Position numbers and translations under genes: made by a program. From Conidiobolus incongruus B7586 (lineage: Eukaryota > Entomophthoromycota > Entomophthoromycetes > Entomophthorales > Conidiobolaceae), in NCBI GenBank assembly GCA_000697335.1, contig JNEM01006086.1:1-30433 (forward strand): 30,433 nt of DNA. Reading direction: 5' to 3'. The notes under the pieces are model-generated. The model made no database searches and was not told the origin of the DNA. It saw only the letters and a list, made by a program, of their open reading frames with translations. Positions 9,984-21,900 of this stretch are shown here, piece by piece. Numbering within the stretch: the first letter of the stretch is position 1; each line of letters opens with the position of its first letter.

Positions 9984-10484
9984 CATTTTTTAATTACATT
10001 CTATTCTGTCAAATTTTTCATATTTGTTTATTCTTTTATAATACTTTATCAATTTCTTTATATCCATTATATATAGTCTATTTTCCAAATAATTTTACTA
10101 CTTAATATCTTATTAATATATATATTTATATATTCTTCAAACATTAAGAATATTGAAGTATGTTGGGTTTTATACACTAATTTTAGTTAATATTTGAGAT
10201 TTCGAATCATCAAAATTTTAAATAATATGGGAATTTTATAAACCACATGTTTACTAAAACAATATGAATATTCTCAATAACTTATATTTTTATCAATGCT
10301 TTATTGAAACTGAGATATTATACAGTTATATCATTTACTAATTTCTGAATCTAATATTAAAATATCCTTATTGTGAATTCATTTGTTACTTCCCATAATA
10401 ATTATGTTTGAATTCAATTTATATTTAACGGATTAAACACTTAATTTCAAATTAAAGCAGCATAATTAAAATAATCAATCCTAA
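9984..10484. other. Intergenic region, tRNA-His to ESS2
   Basis: AT-rich and without a gene. It must hold the ESS2 promoter, but I see no distinct element beyond generic AT tracts. Confidence 0.5.
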
Positions 10485-11518
10485 ATGAGTTTTAACAATC
10501 TCAACAAAGTAGTCCTAATCGAAGAAGTGTACACATTATGTCTAAGTTACATTATAGAACGGGATTTCTATCCTAATTTAAACCAATTACAAGATAAATT
10601 AGTACAAATCTGCCAAGAATTAAATATAGCTTACGAGGCGGAAGATAATTTGCTAGAGGTATTGAAGATCTCGGAATATGCAATTGATTTAAATTTGAAT
10701 TTGGATGCTTTTTTAAATATTTATACAAGTGAAGATAACCAAAGTTATGAAAAAATTATGGAGAAGTATGAGTTGAAGAGGAAGGACCTTATTAGAAAGT
10801 TGGAAGCTGTAAACTCTAAGCAGTTACTTATTGAGAATAAAGAGCCCAAGGATCTTTTGTTGATTAAGGATAATGAATATAAAAAGGTTGAAGCTTGGAA
10901 TTATAAAGCTAAAAATGCTCTTATGTTTTTTTCAGATTCCAAGTCGTTGAATAATAATGATCAATTGGTTAATACTAGAGCTCCTCCCAAACAAATTCTG
11001 TATAATAATACCAGGTTAGATGCTGATCAAGTAATTTCATCTCATTTATTTATTTATTTATTTATATTAATATTATTCTGTAGTCACAATTAGAAAATGT
11101 TACCTATGACGATAAAAAATTTGCTGGAGATTGTAAGCCATTTAAGTTGTTATTAAAAATATATTTTTCAATAATTTTTTATTTAGATGTTGCTCCCATT
11201 CATTCAAGCTTAGGGCCAGGTGCCATTGTAGGCGTCGATGGTAAAAATTATGACTTACTCAACTCACCAATTCAACCACCTCTCAAAAAATCCATACACA
11301 CATATTCGATCCCTGAGACACCGAAAAGAGATTTACTTGCTTATCAGCTAGCTAAGAAGTCTAAATTCAGCTCAACTTCTACCAAACCAACTACACCTCG
11401 AACGAAAGCATTGGGTGGATCTGGTGTTCCACTTTCACCAGCTGGTAAACGTTTATTAGAACAATTAGGAAGAAAGAAAAGTTCATCAACTCCCAGAACG
11501 AGATATGGCGCATCTTAA
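10485..11518 (+). CDS. ESS2: ESS2/DGCR14 (Bis1-type) nuclear splicing-associated protein
   Basis: Conserved eukaryotic nuclear protein associated with spliceosomal C complexes in animals (Bis1 in fission yeast). Three exons, 10485-11030, 11084-11132 and 11187-11518, join in frame to 308 aa; introns are 53 and 54 bases, GTAATT...TAG and GTAAGC...TAG. Recognisable family blocks are the N-terminal VLIEEVYTLCLSYIIERDFYP, then LNLDAFLNIYTSEDNQSYEK, AWNYKAKNALMFF, NTRAPP, and the C-terminal IPETPKRDLLAYQLAKK followed by PLSPAGKRLLEQL. The protein is shorter than human ESS2 (476 aa), mainly by loss of linkers. Without splicing the frame runs into a TTTA repeat inside intron 1, giving a false C-terminus. 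It stands alone between the tRNA gene and STE50. The family call is secure; the spliceosomal role is taken from homologues. Confidence 0.92.
11044..11065 (+). repeat. (ATTT)n microsatellite in ESS2 intron 1
   Basis: About five ATTT units inside the first intron, between donor and acceptor. It makes up much of the intron's pyrimidine-rich part and is likely length-variable between strains. Confidence 0.8.
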
Positions 11519-11522
11519 TAAT

Positions 11523-11541
11523 ATTTATTTATTTATTTATT
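11523..11541 (+). repeat. (ATTT)n microsatellite just after ESS2 stop
   Basis: About four to five ATTT units start 5 bases after the ESS2 stop codon, in the 3' UTR. It is the same motif as in intron 1. Confidence 0.75.
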
Positions 11542-12525
11542 AGGCCGTAACAACTGAATTTTAATTATATTAGACATCAATAATTGATTATTAACCATCA
11601 TTTTCTTAAATTTTAATACCTGTACAACATTCATTAAATTATCCAAATTCATTAAAAAATATTGGTTAATTTCCTTGATATTTATTAATAAAGATCTAAT
11701 AAATATTACTATCATGAGTCAATCGGTATAGTATATTTAACTGAATATAAACTTTATTAACTTTTGACTATGATCAGACTATTAATTTAAAATGATTGAA
11801 TGTCAATCCTTAAGCTTAAAATAATTAGAAAGCTTAATTAAAACTATTGATCTATTAAATATATTATTTGAGATATATACTCAAGATAAAAATAATTATT
11901 TATATTAATGCTATTTTTCGATTTAATTAACATGAATAAGGCAATTGTTAATCAATATTACGTAATAATGAGATATATTGTTTAATTATTTTCAAATCAA
12001 TATGATTTAGTTATAGATTCTCAAATTGTAAAATTAAAATTTCAAAATATTTTAAATTTGGTATTATAATACTAAAGATTATATAGTTAATATCATATTA
12101 GTAATATATTCTATTTTAATTACATCGATAATAAAATTTTATATAGTTTAATCAAAATCATTAATTGAAAAATTTAAGGTCATATAGTAAATGGTTATGA
12201 ATAATATTAATAAAAATCATGATAGCAAAAATAATATTTAAATCTGGCCATTAAATCCATTAAATATTGGCTGATGAATATATGAAGATAAAAGAATTCA
12301 ACCATATGAAATTTAGTAATATTGAAAACTACTGATTAAAAGCAAATATTTACTTCAATATTATTGTAGTAGATATAGTCTTTGACAGATGTTTACAATG
12401 ACTCAATTTTAATTCTCTATACACAATTAAGATCAGATTGATTAAGATACAGTATCTAAAAATTTACATAAATTAGATAGATAAATCGTATCATTAATAA
12501 ACTATCTGATCAAACACATCGATTT
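11542..12525. other. Convergent intergenic region, ESS2 / STE50
   Basis: About 1 kb of AT-rich DNA between the two 3' ends. It must contain both polyadenylation regions. A 60-codon minus-strand frame at 11533-11715 is low-complexity and looks fortuitous. I see nothing else. Confidence 0.6.
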
Positions 12526-13892
12526 TCAACTCTGACTTGGTAAATCCGGTAACTTGTCAGAGTGATTATCTAAACCAGGTTCGTCCAACGAAGTTCTTGT
12601 GTTATTAGATGACAAATTTGATGTACTTCTTGGTGCGTTAGAAAACTGGCCGTTGCCAAGGACCCGTCCCTTTTTGTTATGTTTGAGGACAAATACAGGA
12701 CTAGCATTCGCTTCTTTAAGTTGTTGATAAAGACTCAGAGGTTTATCATCCAATCCAAGTTTTCTTTCAACATTTCCATGATAAATATAGAGACTGTAAT
12801 TCCTCCAGTCGTCATTAATTTTGTATTTTTTAAGGGCTGCAGGTATGACTTTGTGGCAAGGGTCATCTAAGTTAATTCGGAAACTTTTGTAAGCTTCGTT
12901 CTCGCGATTATTTAGACGATCACCATAGACTCTTATGGCATCCGTTGAAGGTAGATCTGGTTGTTGATGTGATTCGATTGAGGTGGAGTGACTGGAGGAA
13001 GTATGAGAGCTAAACTCATTAGAAGCACTATTGCTGGTGCTTGGAGTAGTTGTGGGGGTAGGTGAGTGTGGGGAAGGGGGAATATTAGTTGCGTGACGTG
13101 AGGATGAAGGAGAGTGCGAGGAATATGAAGGAGAATGACTAAATAATTTAGTCATAATAGGTGCCGGGCGTCTCTTTGGAATTCCACTCATTCTTTTATT
13201 ATTGGGAGAAGGAGGAGAAGCAGCAGCTCGAGTTTGTCTGAGCTCTTCTCGAAGTTTGTTAACATCCATAGAAAGTCTTGAAATTTCTTGAACAAGATGT
13301 TTAATTACCGTATCTATTATTTATAAAAAGAAAATATTAAAAATCCATCTTGTCAATTGGGATAAAATTCTACCTCTTTCTCTCAAAGCTGAAGCTAATT
13401 TAAAATCGGCAATGTTATATTTCTCAAACATATCTTCACTTAACTATTAAAATTAACTTAATTTTATATATTATTAAAATAAAAAATTATAGTACCTCTT
13501 CAATTTCAACTAAACGATTATAATAAATATATAAGAAAATGATTGAAATAAATTTAAAAATAAAAATACCTGGCGGAATATAATCTTCTGGAAAAATAGG
13601 ACTATTGAATTTTAATTTTAATTCATACACAGCTTTTAAAAACATAAGCCGCATTCCCACTGAATGAATGCCTAAATCTGCCAAACTTTCGTGATTGAGT
13701 TGAATAAGTACTTCTCCTGTTATTCCCTGTTCTATAAACAAGTAATATTAAAATCAGTAAGAAATTAGGCCAAAATAAATTTTAATTTGTAAAACCTGTA
13801 AAAATTTTTTGGTGCGTATCAAATCCTACTGTACCAAGCCAAGAGCAGACTCGATCCACAGACCATTGGGTCACTTCTTCCATTTTCGACAT
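12526..13892 (-). CDS. STE50: Ste50-type adaptor with SAM and RA domains
   Basis: Adaptor that binds the MAPKKK Ste11 through its SAM domain and Ras/Cdc42-type GTPases through its RA domain, in mating, filamentation and osmostress MAP-kinase routes. Five exons on the minus strand, 13892-13796, 13731-13570, 13509-13496, 13443-13374 and 13313-12526, join to 376 aa. The SAM domain spans about residues 6-73 (VTQWSVDRVCSWLGTVGF ... LADLGIHSVGMRLMFLKAV). A short coiled coil follows at about 105-143 (RERDTVIKHLVQEISRL). Residues 145-237 form a Ser/Thr/Pro-rich linker with many SP/TP pairs, likely MAP-kinase sites as known for yeast Ste50. The RA domain is at about 240-332 (IRVYGDRLNNRENEAYKSF, DDPCHKVIPAALKKY). 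Exon 3 is only 14 bases. It is divergent from RRP6 with 385 bp between starts. The domain order exactly fits Ste50/SteD. Confidence 0.93.
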
Positions 13893-14277
13893 TTTGAGTT
13901 ATATAATAAATAATATTTGCTGTATAAAAATTGAGAAATTGAAATATATTATTAAGAGTAATTGATATTTTACCAATTTAAAAAAGCATTATATGAATGA
14001 AGTAAAAGTAGCGCCTATTAGTACTCAATAAATGCCTTAGCATTAACAAACAGTGACTATTTGGCTAAATACCTCACTATGACAAACAATAGCAATTATA
14101 CATTTGGATCCCATAAAAATTTTAAATTTTCATTCTACAAATTCTCTGTTTGTTTGATATCATTCCCTTAATTTAGTGCAATTTAATAGTATTAAATTCA
14201 TTAATAAAATAGTTATCAAGTCATTAAAGATTTTTAATTATATATATATATTGGGTATTAAAACACCGATAACCAAC
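13893..14277. promoter_or_regulatory. Shared divergent promoter, STE50 / RRP6
   Basis: The 385 bp between the two ATGs must serve both genes. The part near RRP6 holds a TATATATATA run at about 14240-14250, 30-40 bp upstream of its ATG. I see no other defined site. Confidence 0.55.
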
Positions 14278-16735
14278 ATGGAGAATAATCAAGTTAATAA
14301 ATCTATTTCAGAAGTTCAAATACTCAAAGATGGATTAGATTTTTTATTCCAAAGACTCCAATTTGTTAATCAAACACTTGCTGGCTTGCCTTCAGATATT
14401 TCATCACAAAGAGTATTAGATCTTGATTTAGATCAACAATTGAGTACTATATCAGATCGACTTTATAGAACTTCAAGCTCTATAATAGAATTGGCTAGTG
14501 GTAAAGGAAAAGAACAACTTAAGCCCAGTTTTGAAGATTTGCTTGAAGGTCAATTATCCGTTTTGACTGATGTAACTGATTCACTTTTCGAAAGAGTTGT
14601 AAGTATTAATGTTAAAAATGATCAGTTTTCAGATTTAATTAAGCTTTATATAGGATATTGGTTTAGACCACATTAGAGCGCAAGCAAATTCTTCTGAAAG
14701 AGCAGGCTTCTCCTTACAAAAGCAAAATTTTGTTACAACTTTCCAACCCAGTGAAAATAGTCAAAAAGGCCCTCTAAAGGTTCTTGCTGCAAAAAATTTA
14801 AATAGACCTCAGGTTTTTTTCACGGATAAAATAGATAATTCAGCTTCTACTCACTTTGTGTCTTGGGTATATCGTTATATGTCTAAACCACATTCCATTG
14901 TTCCTTTAGATAATAGTAAATACTTTAATAATTGTTCTATTCTTTTTATTAATGATTTGTTTTTAGTTTTACCTCCTTTATTCGAGAAACCGTTAGAAGA
15001 AATTACCATATACGACCTCGAATCTAAATCTTTACCACATCCATACGAATACGAAATTCGAAATCATCAACCCCCCGAATCTCTTTTAACCAAAGACGAT
15101 GTTTGCCCTTCTCAAGTTATGGAAGAAACAATTTTACATTACATTGAAACCGTTGAGCAATTGGAAGAAATACTCCCTAAATTGCTTGAAGCTAAAGAAT
15201 TAGCTATTGATTTGGAACATCACGATTATTTGACGTATCAAGGGTTTACTTGTTTAATGCAAATTAGTACCAGAACTGAAGATTTCATTATAGACACCTT
15301 GAAATTGAGAAAAGAATTATTTGTTCTTAATCAAGCTTTTGCTAATCCACAAATTGTGAAAGTGTTACATGGTGCTGATTTTGATGTTCTTTGGTTGCAA
15401 AGAGATTTCGGGCTTTACCTTGTTGGTTTATTTGATACTTATCAGGCTGCTAAACTCTTAAATATACAACAAAAGTCTTTAGCCTATTTACTCAAGACTT
15501 TCATTGGTTTTGAAGCTGATAAAAAATATCAATTAGCTGATTGGAGAATTCGCCCCTTAACAAAAGAAATGATTAATTATGCTAGAGCTGATACCCATTT
15601 CCTCCTTGAAATTTACGATCACTTAAAGATTGAACTTTTCAATAATTCTCAACCTAATCACCCCAACCAATTGTATACCGTGTTAGATTGGTCCCAAGAA
15701 GTTGCTCTTAAAAAGTACGAAAAGCCTGTCCTTGATTTTGAAAATGGCTTGGGAACTGGCGGATGGGCTAAAATTCTTAATAAGTTCAATGTGCCACTCA
15801 CACCAAAACAATTTGAAGCTTTCCGCTCTTTACATCGCTGGAGAGATATGATTGCTCGTCAGCAAGATGATAGTGTTAAATACGTTCTTCCAGATCATTT
15901 ATTGATTAAGTTTGCTCAAAATATGCCTGCTACTGCTGCTGATGTATTCAAATTGTGTGATGTTGTACCTAATATTGTTAGATCCGATGCCACTGAAATT
16001 GTCAATATTATTAACGAAGCCAAACAGACAACATTAATGGAGCCAGAACCTGTACTTGATGCAACTAAAATACCAATCTCAACTGTTACCACTGCTGTTG
16101 CAAGCATCTCTATTGACTCCGAAAAACCTCTTCGACCACTTACTGAAGTACTCCCACCCAATTTAGTTGTCACACATCTTACTAAATCACACTCTCAACT
16201 TTTTGGAGCTAACTATGGATTTACTGACAATTTCCATGTCATTCAAAGGAATGCTCAAGTGGACCAAATTTTATCCAATTTGAGATTCTCGCCACTTCCC
16301 GATAATGTCAAAATCATATTTGATCAAGTTTCCAATTCTGATGATGAAATTGTTTACAAGAAGCCCAAGACAGCTCCTACTGAAGAGAAGACAATCATCG
16401 CCGAGCAGAAAGTATATCAACTCTCCGCATCTGTTGAAACAACAAAACCAAACGAAGCCTTGATCTCAGAGCCCCAAATCCATCTCGGTGCCGAGAATAC
16501 TATTAATCCTGATGATGTCATTCCATCCAGTGGATATGACTACGAGGCCGCATTGAAAAATATGGCTCAGGATCTCGCCACACCCGCACCTAAAAAGTCC
16601 AAGTTTGTTAACAATACCAAAAACAGCTTTAACCCTCAGAATGAGGTCATAGATACAATCCCTCAGCCCAAAAAGAAACCTAACTATAACGAGAAGGGGA
16701 ACAGAAGTTTAACAATTCAGAAAGGTAGAAAGTGA
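14278..16735 (+). CDS. RRP6: Nuclear exosome 3'-5' exonuclease Rrp6
   Basis: Distributive DEDD-Y exoribonuclease of the nuclear exosome that trims rRNA, snoRNA and other precursors and degrades faulty RNA. Two exons, 14278-14598 and 14654-16735, give 800 aa; the 55-base intron runs GTAAGT...TAG at phase 0. The N-terminal PMC2NT domain (about residues 10-110, partner-binding to Rrp47/Lrp1 in yeast) spans the splice junction. The exonuclease domain has D293/E295 in AIDLEHHDY, D349 in HGADFDVLW, and Y416/D420 in YARADTH; the spacing agrees with yeast Rrp6 D238/E240/D296/Y361/D365. An HRDC domain follows at about 490-555. The C-terminus is acidic, then strongly basic (KKSKF, PKKK, IQKGRK), resembling the exosome-binding and lasso region. 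I chose the ATG at 14278 because the upstream in-frame extension is low-complexity and unlike the family. Confidence 0.96.
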
Positions 16736-17052
16736 AATAATTTGTCAATAGAGTTTGCAAAATCGTGATTTTTCCTTTTATATACATTTTTGAAATAATT
16801 TAGAATAGACTATTTGTTAATAAATTAGTTATAGTATTTAATTCATAATTAAATACAATGTATTTATTCAAATATAATAAAACATGTTGAATACTATTCA
16901 AAAATTATCTTAATACGAAGTTGATTATTTCATTTTAATTGAAGCTATAATGCTTTTTTATAAATAAATGAAAAATCATAAATTCTATAACTATTTTGCT
17001 ATTTTATAAATTATTTTAATATATGATTTGGTAAAATTACCAATATTATTTA
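16736..17052. other. Convergent intergenic region, RRP6 / FMT1
   Basis: 317 bp between two 3' ends, very AT-rich. An AATAAA-like word (TATAAATAAATG) near 16970 may relate to 3' processing, but such words are common here. No other feature seen. Confidence 0.5.
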
Positions 17053-18577
17053 TTATCGCAAAATTTCTTTTCCATTAATCAATTGATAACCGTTCAAAAA
17101 TTCTTTAACATGGATTTTACGTTTGTTAGATACATGAACTTGATCAACGATGAGAAATTCGTTAGGATTTAAAGTACTAATGACCAAGTATTGATGATCG
17201 TTAGTAAAGTAAAGAGTTCCAGGTGGTGAATTGGATTTGATTTTAATTGACTTTAAATCAATTCTGGATGAATCGTCAATTGGAAATAGTTGAATGGTTT
17301 GATTTCTAAATTCAGCAAATAATGAAAACTATAAAGGAACAATATATTATTACAATTTCTATTAATTATGTTATGGTATTAACTACCTTCCAGCCCAATA
17401 TTCTAAATTTTTTCATAATCAAATGAATATCATCTTCTTGCCAATTAATTTTCATAAATTCTTTCTCGAATTTTTTGGCGTAGGTAATTTGACTAGTATT
17501 TTGTAACTTGGCATTCATCTATTCCAAACACATTAATCTTAGTAATCTCAATGAAATGGAGCCATTATTACCTTGAAGTGTTCCAAATCGTCGATAGTTT
17601 CAACTAACATATCAGCACCCATTAAACCCAACTTTTCATACATATCCAAATAGTAGGGATTGTTGGGAATTATCTAAATCAGCCATTTAAACAAATGAAT
17701 TGTTGAATATATTCCTTGATATTGATTACCATAGTTTTTTGATTTAATATTTTACCAGCATCGAATTTTTCAGTGGATAATTCTTGCACCGTGACACCTG
17801 TCTCTTTTTCTTCGTTGAATAAGGTATGGAAGATAGGAGCTGCTCCACGATATCTACAAATATATTAATTAATCAACAATATATTCAAATATGTTATACT
17901 GTTATTACTTTGGCAATAGCGAAGGATGAACATTTAATCCACCTTGGGGAAACTTGGTCAAAATTCTTGTAGGAATAAAATACCCAAACGATACAGCAAT
18001 TGCTAAATCGTATTTCTTGTGGTTGAAATCTGGTATCTATCAATGATAATTTTTTATATTGATAAAGTATAATTAGATTGGATTACCTCCCAATCTCCAA
18101 ATTTTTTGGGTGGTGGATGAACTACTGATAATGAATGTTTTTCAGCAAATGTTTTTAATGGGGCTAATATTTGAAACTTGTTAATCAGTATTTTTACCAA
18201 TCAGAATCAAATATTATTGAATTACCTGGTGTAATGATTTTATAACCTCTTCCCGTTCTAGAGTCTGGAGGTGTTACCACATCAATAAGATTGATTCTAC
18301 TGTTAAAGTTATCTAAATCATTATGAATAATTAGTTTTTAGTTTTTTAATATTTACTAAGTTAATAAACCTCTATAATGTAATAATTTCTCTAAGCTATA
18401 TTGTGAGAATTGGTCAGTGCCAAAGAAACAAATATTGAATTTCTAAAGAATGGTTATATTAATTTGTATATTGATATAATAAATTTTATTTACATTTTTT
18501 AAAGTTGAATAGCATTGAATTTGGCAAATGTCGGGAATCAATTTTAATTGGACTCTTGACTTGAGGGTTAATAACAT
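17053..18577 (-). CDS. FMT1: Mitochondrial methionyl-tRNA formyltransferase
   Basis: Uses 10-formyl-THF to formylate Met-tRNA for initiation of mitochondrial translation. Nine exons on the minus strand: 18577-18494, 18442-18370, 18312-18226, 18163-18087, 18036-17909, 17853-17730, 17673-17572, 17518-17387 and 17328-17053. Together they give 360 aa; the eight introns are 50-62 bases. The N-terminus (about 28 residues, basic, no acidic run) fits a presequence. Core motifs: ICFFGTDQFS near 32-41, LAIAVSFGYFIP near 118-129, GGLNVHPSLLPKYRGAAPI with N142 and H144, and TGVTVQEL...FDAGKIL with D181, matching the N/H/D catalytic set of bacterial Fmt. The last 120 residues fit the C-terminal OB-like tRNA-binding domain more loosely. 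It is the most intron-dense gene here, and divergent from the ULS1-like gene. Confidence 0.94.
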
Positions 18578-18905
18578 TATTGTCGATATAATCGATTATT
18601 ATTAAATTTATTAATATATTTTATCTAATTGATATGGTTCAATAAATATTGTAAATATTTGTTTTTAATTGTTATATAAAAATTTATCCTCAATAGATAG
18701 TCCATTATTTATGATTTTTCAATATTTGGATTTTTATGGGATTGTAATTTTGAAACGATTATAAATTCAATTAAAGTCTTTTTTTTCTTTATCCACTAAT
18801 ATCTTTTGTAAATTTAAATTTCATTATTAATCCAGCTTTATCTAAGATTTTTTAAACTAGAATTTTATTTATTAGCCAAATAGTTAATCCAATACATTTA
18901 ATTAT
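18578..18905. promoter_or_regulatory. Shared divergent promoter, FMT1 / ULS1-like
   Basis: The 328 bp between the two ATGs. It is AT-rich with a TTATATAAAAA word at about 18672-18682 that could be a TATA box for the plus-strand gene, though far from its ATG. No other site recognised. Confidence 0.45.
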
Positions 18906-21900
18906 ATGACAAAAGCTGTCGATTTAACAGATTCACCACTAGTATCGCCAAAACCCATTCTAGTCGCTGGTCATCAAAATAGTGTAAACGAGTTAAGACG
19001 TGAAGACAGTGCTCAATCTCAAATTACAAATAGAACAACATCTCAAGGAACATTTAGTGAGCAAGAGTCCAATAACTCTAGTTTAAATTGGCTCAATGAC
19101 CAATTTGATATACATCAATCTATGGAATTGCAAACTAATAACTATAAAGTCAAAACTTTCGACTTAACTTTTGACTCGGATGATGAAGGAATAAATAAAA
19201 TTTCTTATACTCAGATTACTCTAATCACTAGTAATAATAATGAGAATATGGATAAAAATCAAGAGCCACTTATCAAAAAATTAAGGACTGATAACTTTTC
19301 ATGTATTACATAGCATTTATTTTCATTTTACCCTTAGCTAACATGTTAAATATTCTCTATAGTTCGTCCTAAAAGGCCTTCACCAAGGTTCATTTTTAGC
19401 TCTTTCACAAAACCTTTTAATTCTGAGCAGCCAGCAACGGGTGATCAAGTATCCACAAAGCCTCTACCTGAAGTAAAATCTCACGAAAGCAACTCATCAC
19501 AAGGAATTTCCAACAATTTCAGCTTTATTGAATCCGAACCCAGCGTCTTATCACCTAAAATCTTGAATAATATGAAACTTTTAGAATCCAATCGAGGGGG
19601 TAAATCTGACCAACTGGTAAAGATGAAGGAGTATTTGGACGAAATGAATTTACGTGAATCTGAGAGCTTAAACGCTGATATGAATGGTCAATTACAAAAA
19701 ATTTCGGGTGAGTTGTTGATCTCGCTGTAAAATAGGAATTGTGTCAAGGATCATCAATTCAGCTGTGATAATGACGATCCAGTGATTGCTACAAAAAGAT
19801 CTGGGCCTCAAAATGCTAAAAAATATACACTTGATGACAATAATTCAGGTATAAAAATACCTAATCAACCTTATTGTGTATATTTAATCCCAATACATTT
19901 ATAATTTTAGACAAAAATAATTCTCTCAATGGAGCTGAAAATAATTCACCATATATTAGTTTAGCAAATCGAATCAAATTCAAAAGGGTACTAGAGATCA
20001 GCGACTATGAAGATGGGAGTGAGAATGTGTGCTCTGACGAAACTCGAAGTGAGGATGAAGGAAATGAAGACTTAGGTATCTACTCTACTAATTACTCAAC
20101 TCCATTATCTAAATATTGCTCCCTCTTATATAGCTAACTTTGTAGCAGATGATGATTCTGTTGACTATGAAGAACAATTTGTGTCGTCTGACTCTGACAG
20201 AAACTCAGTTATTTATGTCGAATCGGATTACGATCCTGAAGAACCCCTTATCTATGCCAAAGATCCGAAAGAATTGTTCATTAAGTTTTTCTCAGCCCCC
20301 AAGCTTAACTCTGCGCTTCAGCCGATTACTCCTCTTGAATTGAAGCAGATGCGAGTTGCAGTAACCCCGAAAAATCTCAAAGTAGATCTATTAGATCATC
20401 AGGTCAGAGGAGTCGATTGGATGATGTCGCAAGAGTTATCTGAACATCGAGGTGGAATTTTAGCCGACGATATGGGTTTAGGAAAAACACTACAAACTAT
20501 ATGTTTGATATTGAATCATCGACCAAAAAGAAAAGAACCTAAGCCCACTCTAGTCATCGTTCCAGTATCTCTATTAAATCAGTGGCAAAAAGAAATTCGA
20601 GCAAAAACCAAAAGGGGATTGAATGCCAAAGATTTATCCATTTTTGTTCATCACGGCTCCACCAAATCCAAAAACAGCAAAAAATTTCAGCATTATGATA
20701 TCGTATTAACTACTTATAATCAAGTATCTGAGGAATTTGCTCCTAAAATCCGCGAACAAAAGAATAATAAGGTAAGAAGCGAAGCTCGAACAAGAACTGT
20801 ACATGGTCCTCTTCATGAGGGCACTTACTATAGAGTTGTTCTGGATGAGGCACAGTATATCAAGAACATGGAGTCAAAGACTGCCAAAGCTTGTTGCAAC
20901 CTCAAGACCAAATATCGCTGGTGTCTTAGCGGAACACCACTTCAAAATAATACTCAGGAGGCGTATTCGCTAATTAAGTTTTTGAGAATTAAGCCCTGCA
21001 ACTATATTAATCTATTCCAAAGCCATATTGATAATTTGATCACTTACAACAAACGAAGCGAAGTGGGTTTAAAACGCTTACACCTGGTTCTCCAATCCAT
21101 TATGCTCAGAAGGACTAAAACATCCGAATTATTAGGCAAGCAATTGCTCGAGTTGCCACCCCGCAATGTCCAGCAGCGCAAAGTCCAATTCACTCCATTT
21201 GAGAGGAGAGCGCACGATGCACTCGCTTCCAAATGTATGGAAAAGTTCAACGAACTTTTGGAAGCAAATGAAGTGCGGTCTCATTTCACCTATGTCCTTG
21301 TGCTCTTGCTGAGAATGCGCCAAGCATGTGATCACCTCAAGTTGGTACAAGATTCGATTAAAGAGAATGCTTGCGACGATTTGGATGAATGGAACGAAAA
21401 TAGTGTCCTCCTTCAAGAACAGGTAGACAAGGAGCTTGGATTGACTAGAATTCCAGGTTCTATATCATCATCTGCTAAAATTGAAGCATTGATAGCTAAA
21501 TTACAAGAGATCAATGAAACTGATCCTACTGGTAAAGTGATTATCTTTTCTCAGGTAATTCATTTTTGTATTCCATGAGTTATAATCCTTATCTCTAATT
21601 TAGTTTACCAAAATGCTGGACATTATTGAACCCGAATTGGCATCTAACAAGATTCAATTTACCAGACGTAAGTCGACAGTTTTAATAATAACCTATTACT
21701 GACTCAATCATAGTGGACGGAGCAATGAGAGCTGAAGAAAGACAATACGCAAAAGAAAAGTTACAGAAGAGTCTCAATACCAAAGTCATGCTCATCAGTT
21801 TGAGAGCGGGGTCTGTTGGCCTTAATTTGAATTTCGCAAACTACGTAATCCTTATGGACGTATGGTGGAATCCAATGGTTGAAGAGCAAGCAATCGATCG

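Noticed and set aside
9923-10105. 60-codon plus-strand frame
   Set aside because: It starts inside the tRNA-His gene and runs into AT-rich DNA.
11533-11715. 60-codon minus-strand frame
   Set aside because: Low-complexity Ile/Leu/Asn composition in a 3' flank; no family resemblance.
14176-14277. 34-codon N-terminal extension of RRP6
   Set aside because: The in-frame upstream part is hydrophobic low-complexity and unlike the family; the ATG at 14278 begins the conserved region.
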